From the NCBI GenBank assembly GCA_026874595.1, contig CM049306.1, positions 74,649,642 to 74,713,641 of the forward strand: a stretch of 64,000 nt of DNA. Direction: 5' to 3'. This stretch comes from Sipunculus nudus (taxonomy: Eukaryota > Annelida > Sipuncula > Golfingiida > Sipunculidae). Positions 53,501 through 64,000 of this stretch are shown here, in pieces. A program made the translations under genes and the position numbers. The stretch's first letter is position 1. Each line of letters opens with the position of its first letter. The notes under the pieces were generated by a model, which worked only from the letters and a program-made list of their open reading frames with translations, ran no database searches and was not told where the DNA came from.

Positions 53501-55620
53501 TTATGTTTTGTTTAACATGCATTTTTCCCCTCAGTATTTGAGGAAGAGGTAATGCAGATGTAACATAAAAGAAAAGTGGTCTTATCAATTACAACAGGAT
53601 TTCATTGGTCTGGGACAGAAAATGGCTGACTGAGGAAAGGTTTATGCAGAATCAACTTGTCCCATAGGGCAAGTAGGAGATGATTTTTCCCTTCCCCCAG
53701 TTTAGATGTTTTCCTGGCCAAGGAAAGCAGCTGACCATTAATGCCATGCCCTGCTAGGGTCTATGTCTATTTTGTTGTAATTTTTACTGCTGAAGGACGA
53801 CCATCACATATATTGAAGGCTAAGGCTGTGTATCACCAGGCAACCCATGAGACAAAATGATTCATGATACAACATGGCAATTCCCAAATCAGTTTGAAAA
53901 CCATTTTGCCTTATATAATTCATAGAAAGAGATACACAAGTAACCCTACAGCATGATGATCAATGATCAATGCTTCGAATGTTTGTTACAGTTCTATTCA
54001 TGCAAGGCATGATACACTGACAATGACTACATTAAAGCACTACGTGTCATGATCCGCTGCTATCATATACATGCCATTATGTATACCTTTATCGCCAACG
54101 TTTACCCAGTCACTTCGCAAACCTGTCTCTGATTGTGTTTAAATTTCCATGTCTTCCTCTGCGCGGTCATGACATTCAGCAGATAACTGAACTTTCGTGA
54201 CATGGAAATCTACAGCTCAGAGCCTGATACAACCGGGATTTCTACAGCTGCACCATGGGAATCCTACGATCACTGAGGCCTGGCTGGTGGGCTTCATCAA
54301 TTTCCACTCAACTTTGGGCAGACTGCATGGTGACATATTCTAAAACTTTAAAAAAATAAACTGTTCCTTTTAAAGTGAAGGACAGTGAACCATACCTTCC
54401 TCCATCCACTGGGACATAATATGAATTCAGATGACTGACTAAACCAGCTCTTAGTGAATGAAAAATGTTGACTCTGTACTCCTTTTTCACCCCTTCAATC
54501 TTAATTCCCCATCCAAATTTGTTTCATAATTTCAAATCCTGTGACTTTCTTTTAAACAACAGACCTGTGACTTTCTTTCCTATTCATATTTGTGACTATA
54601 CTGTGACTTCCTTACTCCACAAAGCTGTGACTATTCAACCTTTGGCTTTTTTTTGCCATAAAACACAGTTCAACACATTGAGTTGTTTGGTGTACAATAA
54701 TTATCACACTTCTGCATGTGAAAATCATATTCATTATGTCAGTATTAAGATAAAGTAAAAATATACAGCAAATAAGGTACTGGTACTCATTACAGTATTG
54801 TGTAGTTGTTCACAGTAGCAGTGAAAGTATATAACAGGTCATTATGGTCATGCTTTGAGAAGATAATATCATTTCTGTGTTGTGTATATATTTGTATAGA
54901 CATGTTACAACCATACTGTTATCACTATCTGATAAAATTGCTGCTAAGCCATAACATTTACAGTCACTATGCTGAGCTCATTAGAGCTATGACTAACAAG
55001 CCAAATTATTGTATGTGTATTTAAATAACAGGTACATGATATGTATTTGGCTTTGTTGATTATGTGAGAGTGATAATAACCCTATGATTATAATGTCCAC
55101 AGTCAGTTGTACACAGAGTATATGAGAGATTATTACCAGTTTTACCACACAACTTAAATTACCTGTTCATGTTTATTGGTTTTCTTTTTACAAATCTACA
55201 ACAAAATATAACCAGTTTCATGTATTACCATAACATGAAAAAAACACCTCTCTAGAAGCCTGTACTCTGTCATTAATGTGTTTTAAACAACTACAAGTTT
55301 ATTTTTTTTTAATTTATTTGTTCAAACAGGTAACACTTAATAATTATTCTTCCATCACATCAGCCACAATACCACAGATCAAAAAGTTGGTTCTGTGTAT
55401 TTTGTTGTGACAATCTAAAATCAAGTGACACTGTAAAAATAAATTCTTCCTTATTATCCAATCATTTGTTGATGGTACTCAATTTAAATGAGAATAGTAG
55501 ACCATGAGCTTATATCACTTATCACACATATCACACTATTCCCATGCTAGGCAGCACCAATATTTTTCTTGCTCTCTTGTGGCCGTTTTGCCCCCCTCCC
55601 CCTCCCCTCCAGTGTTAACA
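50576..55620. other. Upstream region without recognised genes
   Basis: A GATA-type run at 51551-51581, a GA-rich stretch at about 52535-52625 and a repeat related to 7850-8240 at about 52680-52900 were seen. The first exon of the ELAPOR-like gene could lie here but no signal-peptide frame was identified. Confidence 0.45.
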
Positions 55621-55629
55621 AGCAGAGGT

Positions 55630-58600
55630 GGTTAAAGCTTAGTGGTAAAAGAACCCTGGGGTAGGTCATGGCTTAGTGGTTAAAGAACCCTGGGGAAGGT
55701 CATGGCTTAGAGGTTAAAGAACCCTGGGAAAAGGTCATGGCTTAGTGGTTAAAGAACCCTGGGGAAGGTCATGGCTAAGAGGTTAAAGAACCCTGGGAAA
55801 AGGTCATGGCTTAGTGGTTAAAGAACCCTGGAGTAGGTCATGGCCTAGTGGTTAAAGAACCCTAGGGTAGGTCATGGCTTAGTGGTTAAAGAACCCTGGG
55901 GTAGGTCATGGCTTAGTGGTTAAAGAACCCTGGGGAAGGTCATGGCTAAGAGGTTAAAGAACCCTGGGAAAAGGTCATGGCTTAGTGGTTAAAGAACCCT
56001 GGGATCATGGCTAAGTAGTAAAAGAACCCTAGGGTAGGTCATGGCTTTGTGGTTAAAGAACCCTGGGGTAGGTCATGGCTTAGTGGTTAAAGAACCCTGG
56101 GGAAGGTCATGGCTAAGAGGTTAAAGAACCCTGGGGTAGGTCATGGCCTAGTGATTAAAGAACCCTGGGATAGGTCATGGCTTTGTGGTTAAAGAACCCT
56201 AGGGTAGGTCATGGCTTAGTGGTTAAAGAACCCTGGGGTAGGTCATGGCCTAGTGATTAAAGAACCCTGGGGTAGGTCATGGCTAAGTAGTAAAAGAACC
56301 CTGGGGTAGGTCATGGCCTAGTGATTAAAGAACCCTGGGATAGGTCATGGCTTTGTGGTTAAAGAACCCTTGGGTAGGTCATGGCTTAGTGGTTAAAGAA
56401 CCCTTGGGTAGGTCATGGCTTAGTGGTTAAAGAACCCTGGAGTAGGTCATGGCCTAGTGGTTAAAGAACCCTAGGGTAGGTCATGGCTTAGTGGTTAAAG
56501 AACCCTGGGGTAGGTCATGGCTTAGTGGTTAAAGAACCCTGGGGTAGGTCATGGCTTAGTGGTTAAAGAACCCTGGGGTAGGTCATGGCTTAGTGGTTAA
56601 AGAACCCTGGAGTAGGTCATGGCCTAGTGGTTAAAGAACCCTAGGGTAGGTCATGGCTTAGTGGTTAAAGAACCCTGGGGTAGGTCATGGCCTAGTGATT
56701 AAAGAACCCTGGGGTAGGTCATGGCCTAGTGATTAAAGAACCCTGGGATAGGTCATGGCTTTGTGGTTAAAGAACCCTGGGGTAGGTCATGGCTTAGTGG
56801 TTAAAGAACCCTGGGGTAGGTCATGGCCTAGTGGTTAAAGAACCCTGGGGTAGGTCATGGCTTTGTGGTTAAAGAACCCTGGGGTAGGTCATGGCTTTGT
56901 GGTTAAAGAACCCTGGGGTAGGTCATGGCTTAGTGGTTAAAGAACCCTGGAGTAGGTCATGGCCTAGTGGTTAAAGAACCCTAGGGTAGGTCATGGCTTA
57001 GTGGTTAAAGAACCCTGGGGTAGGTCATGGCTTAGTGGTTAAAGAACCCTGGGGAAGGTCATGGCTAAGAGGTTAAAGAACCCTGGGGTAGGTCATGGCT
57101 TAGTGGTTAAAGAACCCTAGGGTAGGTCATGGCTTAGTGGTTAAAGAACCCTAGGGTAGGTCATGGCTTAGTGGTTAAAGAACCCTGGAGTAGGTCATGG
57201 CCTAGTGATTAAAGAACCCTGGGGTAGGTCATGGCCTAGTGATTAAAGAACCCTGGGATAGGTCATGGCTTTGTGGTTAAAGAACCCTGGGGTAGGTCAT
57301 GGCTTAGTGGGTTCTTGGTTAAAGAACCCTGGGATAGGTCATGGCCTAGTGGTTAAAGAACCCTAGGGTAGGTCATGGCTTAGTGGTTAAAGAACCCTAG
57401 GGTAGGTCATGGCTTAGTGGTTAAAGAACCCTGGAGTAGGTCATGGCCTAGTGGTTAAAGAACCCTGGGGTAGGTCATGGCCTAGTGATTAAAGAACCCT
57501 GGGATAGGTCATGGCTTTGTGGTTAAAGAACCCTGGGGTAGGTCATGGCTTAGTGGTTAAAGAACCCTGGGGAAGGTCATGGCTTAGTGGTTAAAGAACC
57601 CTGGAGTAGGTCATGGCTTAGTGGTTAAAGAACCCTAGGGTAGGTCATGGCTTAGTGGTTAAAGAACCCTTGGGTAGGTCATGGCTTAGTGGTTAAAGAA
57701 CCCTAGGGTAGGTCATGGCTTAGTGGTTAAAGAACCCTGGAGTAGGTCATGGCTTAGTGGTTAAAGAACCCTAGGGTAGGTCATGGCTTAGTGGTTAAAG
57801 AACCCTGGAGTAGGTCATGGCCTAGTGATTAAAGAACCCTGGGGTAGGTCATGGCCTAGTGATTAAAGAACCCTGGGATAGGTCATGGCTTTGTGGTTAA
57901 AGAACCCTGGGGTAGGTCATGGCTTAGTGGTTAAAGAACCCTGGGGAAGGTCATGGCTTAGTGGTTAAAGAACCCTTGGGTAGGTCATGGCTTAGTGGTT
58001 AAAGAACCCGAGGGTAGGTCATGGCTTAGTGGTTAAAGAACCCTGGAGTAGGTCATGGCCTAGTGATTAAAGAACCCTGGGGTAGGTCATGGCCTAGTGA
58101 TTAAAGAACCCTGGGATAGGTCATGGCTTTGTGGTTAAAGAACCCTGGGGTAGGTCATGGCTTAGTGGTTAAAGAACCCTGGGGTAGGTCATGGCTTAGT
58201 GGTTAAAGAACCCTGGAGTAGGTCATGGCCTAGTGGTTAAAGAACCCTAGGGTAGGTCATGGCTTAGTGGTTAAAGAACCCTGGGGTAGGTCATGGCCTA
58301 GTGATTAAAGAACCCTGGGGTAGGTCATGGCCTAGTGATTAAAGAACCCTGGGGTAGGTCATGGCTTAGTGGTTAAAGAACCCTGGGGTAGGTCATGGCT
58401 TAGTGGTTAAAGAACCCTTGGAGTAGGTCATGGCTTTGTGGTTAAAGAACCCTGGGGTAGGTCATGGCTTAGTGGTTAAAGAACCCTGGGGTAGGTCATG
58501 GCTTAGTGGTTAAAGAACCCTGGAGTAGGTCATGGCCTAGTGGTTAAAGAACCCTAGGGTAGGTCATGGCTTAGTGGTTAAAGAACCCTGGGGTAGGTCA

Positions 58601-59760
58601 TGGCCTAGTGATTAAAGAACCCTGGGGTAGGTCATGGCCTAGTGATTAAAGAACCCTGGGGTAGGTCATGGCTTAATGGTTAAAGAACCCTGGGGTAGGT
58701 CATGGCTTAGTGGTTAAAGAACCCTTGGAGTAGGTCATGGCTACAGAACTGTATAATCTTGACAGACCTCAGAGATTGGCTCCAGCGCCTTAACATCTGG
58801 TTAGGGTTCTGAATTATTCATTGAATCTGGAATCTCATGCTAAAGGGGCCTATTCTGATATCTGACATTTTTGAACTGAAGATAATACTGAAGATAATAC
58901 CCTGAACCTTTCATAAAAACAGGCCAGAAAACATGGGCCCCAAAGAAACCCTGGGGTAGGTCATGGCTTAGTGGTTAAAGAACCCTAGGGTAGGTCATGG
59001 CTTAGTGGTTAAAGAACCCTGGAGTAGGTCATGGCTTAGTGGTTAAAGAACCCTAGGGTAGGTCATGGCTTAGTGGTTAAAGAACCCTGGAGTAGGTCAT
59101 GGCCTAGTGATTAAAGAACCCTGGGGTAGGTCATGGCCTAGTGATTAAAGAACCCTAGGGTAGGTCATGGCTTAGTGGTTAAAGAACCCTGGGGTAGGTC
59201 ATGGCCTAGTGATTAAAGAACCCTGGGGTAGGTCATGGCCTAGTGATTAAAGAACCCTGGGGTAGGTCATGGCTTAGTGGTTAAAGAACCCTGGGGTAGG
59301 TCATGGCTTAGTGGTTAAAGAACCCTTGGAGTAGGTCATGGCTTAGTGGTTAAAGAACCCAGGGGTAGGTCATGGCTTATTGGTTAAAGATCCCTGGGGT
59401 AGGTCATGGCTTAGTGGTTAAAGAAACCTGGGGTAGGTCATGGCTTAGTGGTTAAAGAACCCTGGGGTAGGCCATGGCTTAGTGGTTAAAGAACCCTGGG
59501 GTAGGCCATGGCTTAGTGGTTAAAGAACCCTAGGGTAGGTCATGGCTTAGTGGTTAAAGAACCCTGGGGTAGGTCATGGCTTAGTGGTTAAAGAACCCTT
59601 GGAGTAGGTCATGGCTTAGTGGTTAAAGAACCCTGGGACAGTTTATGGCTTAGTGGTTAAAGAACCCTGGGGTAGGTCATGGCTTAGTGGTTAAAGAACC
59701 CTGGGGTAGGTCATGGCTTAGCGGTTAAAGAAACCTGGGGAAGGTCATGGCTTAGTGGTG
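55630..59760 (+). repeat. 34-bp satellite containing a tRNA A-box, ~115 units
   Basis: Head-to-tail units of GGTAGGTCATGGCTTAGTGG followed by TTAAAGAACCCTGG (34 bp). TGGCTTAGTGG is a good A-box of a Pol III type 2 promoter. Unit variants (CCTAGTGATT, CTTTGTGGTT, CTAAGAGGTT, GGAGTAGG) recur in fixed order, so there is higher-order structure. The array is broken once at 58744-58945. At its right end it runs into a full tRNA-like SINE head. All frames contain frequent stops. Confidence 0.97.
58744..58945 (+). repeat. SINE body segment inside the satellite
   Basis: It is nearly identical to 59820-60009, from CAGAACTGTATAATCTTGAC to ATGGGCCCCAAAG, except for a tandem 12-bp duplication (TGAAGATAATAC). 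The tRNA-like head present at 59743 is missing here; the unit joins directly after CATGGCTA. Confidence 0.95.
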
Positions 59761-60009
59761 AAGCCTCTTTACTTCAGAGCAGGAGGTTCCTGGTTCAAAC
59801 CATGTTGGTGCTTCAGAAGCAGAACTGTATAATCTTGACAGACCTCAGAGATTGGCTCCAGCGCCTTAACATCTGGTTAGGGTTCTGAATTATTCATTGA
59901 ATCTGGAATCTCATGCTAAAGGGGCCTATTCTGATATCTGACATTTTTGAACTGAAGATAATACCCTGAACCTTTCATAAAAACAGGCCAGAAAACATGG
60001 GCCCCAAAG
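59743..60009 (+). repeat. tRNA-derived SINE at the satellite's right edge
   Basis: The A-box TGGCTTAGTGG is at 59748 and the B-box GGTTCAAACC at 59792, 44 bp apart, followed by a body shared with 58744-58945. The A-box part is identical to the satellite unit, so the satellite looks derived from this head or a relative. Confidence 0.85.
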
Positions 60010-60094
60010 TACACAGGCTGTTTGTCTTGTTTATATCCACCTGTTTATAACATGAGGGGCCTGTCAAAATAATTCAAGTATATCCAACAAAGAC

Positions 60095-60400
60095 ATCTGG
60101 TAGCATCCCAGATGCACCAGCGTTTTGCAAAGGGGCATTTTGCAACTGATGACTTTTCCTCTTTCACATATATGCAACCATGCAACCACCTATAGTTACA
60201 TGTTTTTGTTCTGTTAATTGTCAACACTGGTGCATGAACTGTATTTACCAACTTGTAGATAAACAAGCTCATACAACCTTCACAGAGGCTTAAAAGAACC
60301 TTTCTTAAGAGAAATTACCCATAATGCATTAGTATGTACAAACAGGAAGCCAAAATCACATTAATTTTAAATATAAGACAGGTGAATAGCTTGCTTTAAG
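60095..60400 (-). repeat. Dispersed repeat G, copy 3 (inverted)
   Basis: The reverse complement resembles 50265-50575: AAGCAAGCTATTCACCTG at one end and GGTTGCATATATGTG, then CCCTTTGCAAAA at the other. Confidence 0.55.
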
Positions 60401-62146
60401 CTGTACACACATGTTGTTTATGCAGATCATGTACAACTGTAATTAAGGGCAACTCTTGACTCGTCACAGCAATTTTAATGAGCAGGTGACACCAGCGTCA
60501 TCCTGTACACACACAGATGCCAGCTGATACCACATCATGTGAAAAATATTGATTTAATACTGTGGTCTGTACTCTGGTGGTGACTGTCTGATCTAGGGAT
60601 CCAGGAACAGCGCTTCATTGTTATGGCCAGCATCCCTGGTATCCAGATACTGCCTGCTTGTGACAGCCTGCCATTGTGCTGGTAATTACAGCCATAGTCA
60701 CTGTATATGTAATCCAGTGTACCATGCACAACCCAGGATTCACTTGAATATAGAAAATATGAATTCCAACTCTGTCCAATCTCTTACTCATAGACTGGGT
60801 CTGTTAAGAAATGAGTTCACACTATACAGTTTTCTTCATATTCAGACATTAATCTTCACATTCACAAACAATGGTTTTATGCAATTGAATAGACTGTACA
60901 TGACTGCTTAAGTCTGAGGACATCTGCCTTCCCTGCACTTTCAATATATCCTCATCCTTGAAGCCTACAAAATGAACTCAACAGGCTTTGTTATGCCACA
61001 GAATACATGAAATTTATCCTTGTTTGATACATGCATATTTTTATAGCCTGCACACGAAACTAGTTATAATTCACTAAACATAACCCCAAACCCCAGCTAC
61101 ATGAGTTTATCAAAGCATTTGAATATTTTGAGGCAATAACCATGACATATATATATCTGTGAATATATATTATCAAGAATACATCACACATGCTCCTTAG
61201 CAGACAACTACAATGGGTGACATCCTAGTACAAAAAAAATACATGTCAAGGGAAATGTGAGGTTGTTTAACAATATTTACAACAAGGAGGTTACATAACC
61301 TCCGTGTTTACACATACATACTGGTATTTTACCACTACTTTAGAATTTTATGCATATAAAGTTTTATTTGGTTTTTGACAGTATTGACAAATTTAGACAT
61401 ACCAGTAACATTAATAAATGAACAATTATTGTAAAACATTCATTGCTGATGCCTAAGGTAAGGTAAGGAATCTTGATTTGAATATAAGCATTTTAAGCTG
61501 CATCATGTCATAAATTGAGTTCTTTAAAGCTTATCCAACACTTTTCTATTTATATCCACACATTTCTAATTACAGCTAGAAGAGTGAGTTAATTAAGATC
61601 TTGTGGAATTTATGGTAACCTATTCACTAGTAGTCGAGAAAATTTAAACATTTTCATAAAATGGTGAAGTATCTTCATAACATAGAATGAAGACTTAATA
61701 TAAATAATATACATAATTAACATACATAGGCAATCTGGCATTATTATCCATGCTGAAACTATAGTATCAAAAACCACTAGTTTGGGAAGACTGTATGTAT
61801 ATTGCAAAGGGAAACCTCTTAAACGCCCACGTACCTGTTTTTTTACACCTGCACTGTGTATACAGGAACCCAATAAGGGCAAAGTCCTTAGGTCTGTTGA
61901 GGTATTACTAACAAAAACATGAGGCTTGTACTATGTTATTCAAAAATACAAGCATCAGTGAAATAGTTACATTGTAAATTCAACCCCTGTAATGAATCTA
62001 CAGCTGGCATTAAATATTTTTGCTGCTACAGGTATGTACCGTTCATTCTGAAAGAAGCACTTGACTGTTCAAGAGCCCATCCATTTAGGAGAGAGTACCT
62101 AACCCAGTATCAATGGAAGCATAACATTTAGACTTGTTTTATAAAA
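60401..62146. other. Intergenic or intronic stretch without recognised features
   Basis: AT-rich. Short frames on both strands have no family resemblance. Confidence 0.5.
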
Positions 62147-63381
62147 GTACTAGTTTCAAAGGGAAACTAGACATTTCTTGGCGCCGCTGGTGCCATAGAA
62201 TCGCCAGACAAATGAGGTTTTGTGGTATTTTGTTGATATAATGTGATGTATTTGTATTTTAGCAATGAATGTGAGAAACATTTGTACAAAATATAGGAAT
62301 ATTTTGGATTGGGAAGGACAATTAATCAAAGGGTTTTTGACTTATAATGCTCACAGTGCTGTCAAGTGGCCCTTTTTAAGATATTCATGATTTTATGTTT
62401 TTCACCAAATATGGGAATATTCAAGGTCAAGGTCACTCTCATAGTCACGGTCATGACCCCAAATCAATAAACTGCATTCCAAAATATCCAACATTTGAAA
62501 AAAAAAATAATTTAAATTAAATTAAATTTTAAAATTAAATTTAAAATTAAATATACCTCATTCCATAAACCATATCTATATACATGCATAACATGAAAGA
62601 AATCTGTCCATTACTGTTTGACTTATAATGCTCACAGTATATACTGTCAAGTGGCAATGATGGGGTATTCAAAGGCGCAAAAAACAAGAAAAGGACAACA
62701 GGTGGCGGCACCTATCTTCTGCAAAAGACAAAACTATCCAAGATCTTCCGTCAACTTGATTTTTGGACCAATCCATGCATCCTTTTTTAAGATATTCATG
62801 ATTTTATGTGATTTTCACCATATATGGTAATATTTAAGGTCAAAGCCACTCTCAAAGGAAAGGTCATGACCCCAATTTTAATATACATCATCCCATAACC
62901 CATACCTATGTACATGCATAATATTAAAGAAATCTGTCAATCAGTTTTTGACTTGTGATGCTAAAAGTACTGTCAAGTGGCAATGATGGGGGTATTAAAC
63001 GGCACAAAAACAAGAAAAGGATACTAGGTGGCACCACCAGTTTCCGGTACATGACACCACTATCCAAGATCTTTGTCCAACTTGATTTTTGGATAAATCC
63101 ATGAAAGATTTCTTGAGATATTTAAGAATTTGTGTGATTTTCCCCAAAAATGGATCTATTCAAGGTCAAGGTCACTCTCCTAGTTGAGGTCATGACCCCA
63201 TTTTAAATAGGCTTCGTCCTCTCACCTATATCTATAAATGTGTCAAGTTTGAAAAAGGTCCTTGAAATATTTTTTGAGTTATTGTGTCCAAAAGAAATCT
63301 CTGTGGCGGCGGCGGCAGCGGCGGCGGCGGTGGCGCAACCGTGCCTAAACCATAGTATCTCCAGACTATGTCTGGCGATAC
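62147..63381 (-). mobile_element. Helentron-like non-autonomous element, second family
   Basis: The left (3') end has a perfect 8-bp hairpin (CTAGTTTC…GAAACTAG at 62150-62170), then ATCGCCAGAC near 62201. The right end has GTCTGGCGAT at 63370, preceded by a CCAGAC…GTCTGG hairpin. The interior has ~285-326-bp tandem units (GTCAAGTGG at 62361, 62646 and 62972) with GGTGGCGGCACC-like boxes, and a (CGG)n run at 63304-63335. Same layout as the 15578 and 46984 elements but different sequence. Confidence 0.7.
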
Positions 63382-64000
63382 AATAATACAACTGACTGAT
63401 GACAAACCTTTGCATGTTATACATTTAAGTATGATAATATTACATTGTAACCTTATTTTATCGATAGTATTAAAGATTATGTTTTTCCTGCTGTTAAGTG
63501 TACATACAATACTTGCATCTAAGTTGGGAAAAATTTGTAAAGTCAAAAACTGCAGTCCCAATGGGTTGGGGGGGGGGGGGGGTGGAGAGAAAGGCTCCCT
63601 GTGGTATTAACTGAAGACAACCTGATCAAGCTCAATTGGAGAGAGGGCTTGCCGAGTCATGGGATTTACATAACAACAGCCTGGGGAGCATAGAGAGCTG
63701 CACTGAATGACCTACAGTGACCAAAGTGGACTGCTTGACAATGTAAGGGAATACAACAAGAGCCTCCAAATTAAAATTCAATAACATGCCGAATTTCGCA
63801 GCTTGTATTTTCAAATTTCAGATTATAACAGATTAAATCCTTATGTGTACATGCTGTGAAATTTAAATCCACATTACTTACAGGAAAAAAACATGCTGTG
63901 GCTAAAACTGGGCAAAATTTAAGGTACTGATTTTATATTTATACTAATAACTTTAAAAAATTGCAAAATTCAGATCTAATTTTCAGTATACAATTGAATC
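63382..64000. other. Right edge, no gene recognised
   Basis: A poly-G tract lies at about 63568-63581. Nothing else was seen. Confidence 0.5.

Noticed and set aside
54060-54310. Higher-GC stretch as a possible first exon with signal peptide
   Set aside because: No open frame with a hydrophobic leader and no donor in the phase needed by exon 49846-49963.
55630-59760. CRISPR array or protein-coding tandem repeat
   Set aside because: No spacers, eukaryotic context, and stops in every frame; it is a simple 34-bp satellite.
59748-59805. Functional tRNA gene
   Set aside because: A- and B-boxes are present but acceptor and anticodon stems do not form convincingly, and it is fused to a repeat body; a SINE head is the better reading.

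Overview
The window is AT-rich animal nuclear DNA with large introns and many transposable elements. One multi-exon gene, on the minus strand, runs through at least 49 kb of it. Seventeen exons could be joined by hand. Every junction has a GT donor and AG acceptor, and every splice phase agrees, giving a continuous 2,874-nt open frame (958 codons). The protein is a member of the ELAPOR family (ELAPOR1/2, formerly KIAA1324/EIG121 and KIAA1324L). These are type I membrane proteins of endosomes and lysosomes with cysteine-rich GCC2_GCC3 repeats, a mannose-6-phosphate-receptor homology (MRH) domain, one membrane span and a short cytoplasmic tail. The start codon and signal peptide (right or outside) and the last tail residues with the stop codon (left or outside) were not found.

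The organism is probably a lophotrochozoan, most likely a mollusc such as a bivalve. This is an inference from intron size, the diversity of short non-autonomous transposons, Helentron-type elements with internal tandem repeats, and tRNA-derived SINEs. The protein itself only says bilaterian animal.

Layout: 1-5,983 holds the C-terminal exons (tail, membrane span, stalk, end of the MRH domain). Positions 7,252-15,186 hold the MRH domain and the cysteine repeat before it. Positions 19,500-25,278 hold the N-terminal half of the ectodomain. A 24.6-kb intron (25,279-49,845) separates these from one more N-terminal exon at 49,846-49,963. Positions 50,000-64,000 carry no coding sequence I can support.

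The introns hold most of what is unusual. Three elements end in a hairpin plus subterminal inverted repeats, as Helentron-associated elements do (15,578-16,908; 46,984-48,459; 62,147-63,381); the first is nested inside a second repeat whose empty counterpart is at 11,304. A 12-bp palindrome, GGTGGCGCCACC, recurs in several repeat families. An inverted pair of ~1-kb TIR elements lies 42 kb apart. Pogo-like, hAT-like and foldback MITEs are also present. A 4.1-kb satellite (about 55,630-59,760) is built from ~115 copies of a 34-bp unit that contains a tRNA A-box and runs into a tRNA-derived SINE head. A 98-bp tandem duplication has copied part of one coding exon into the next intron as a dead fragment.
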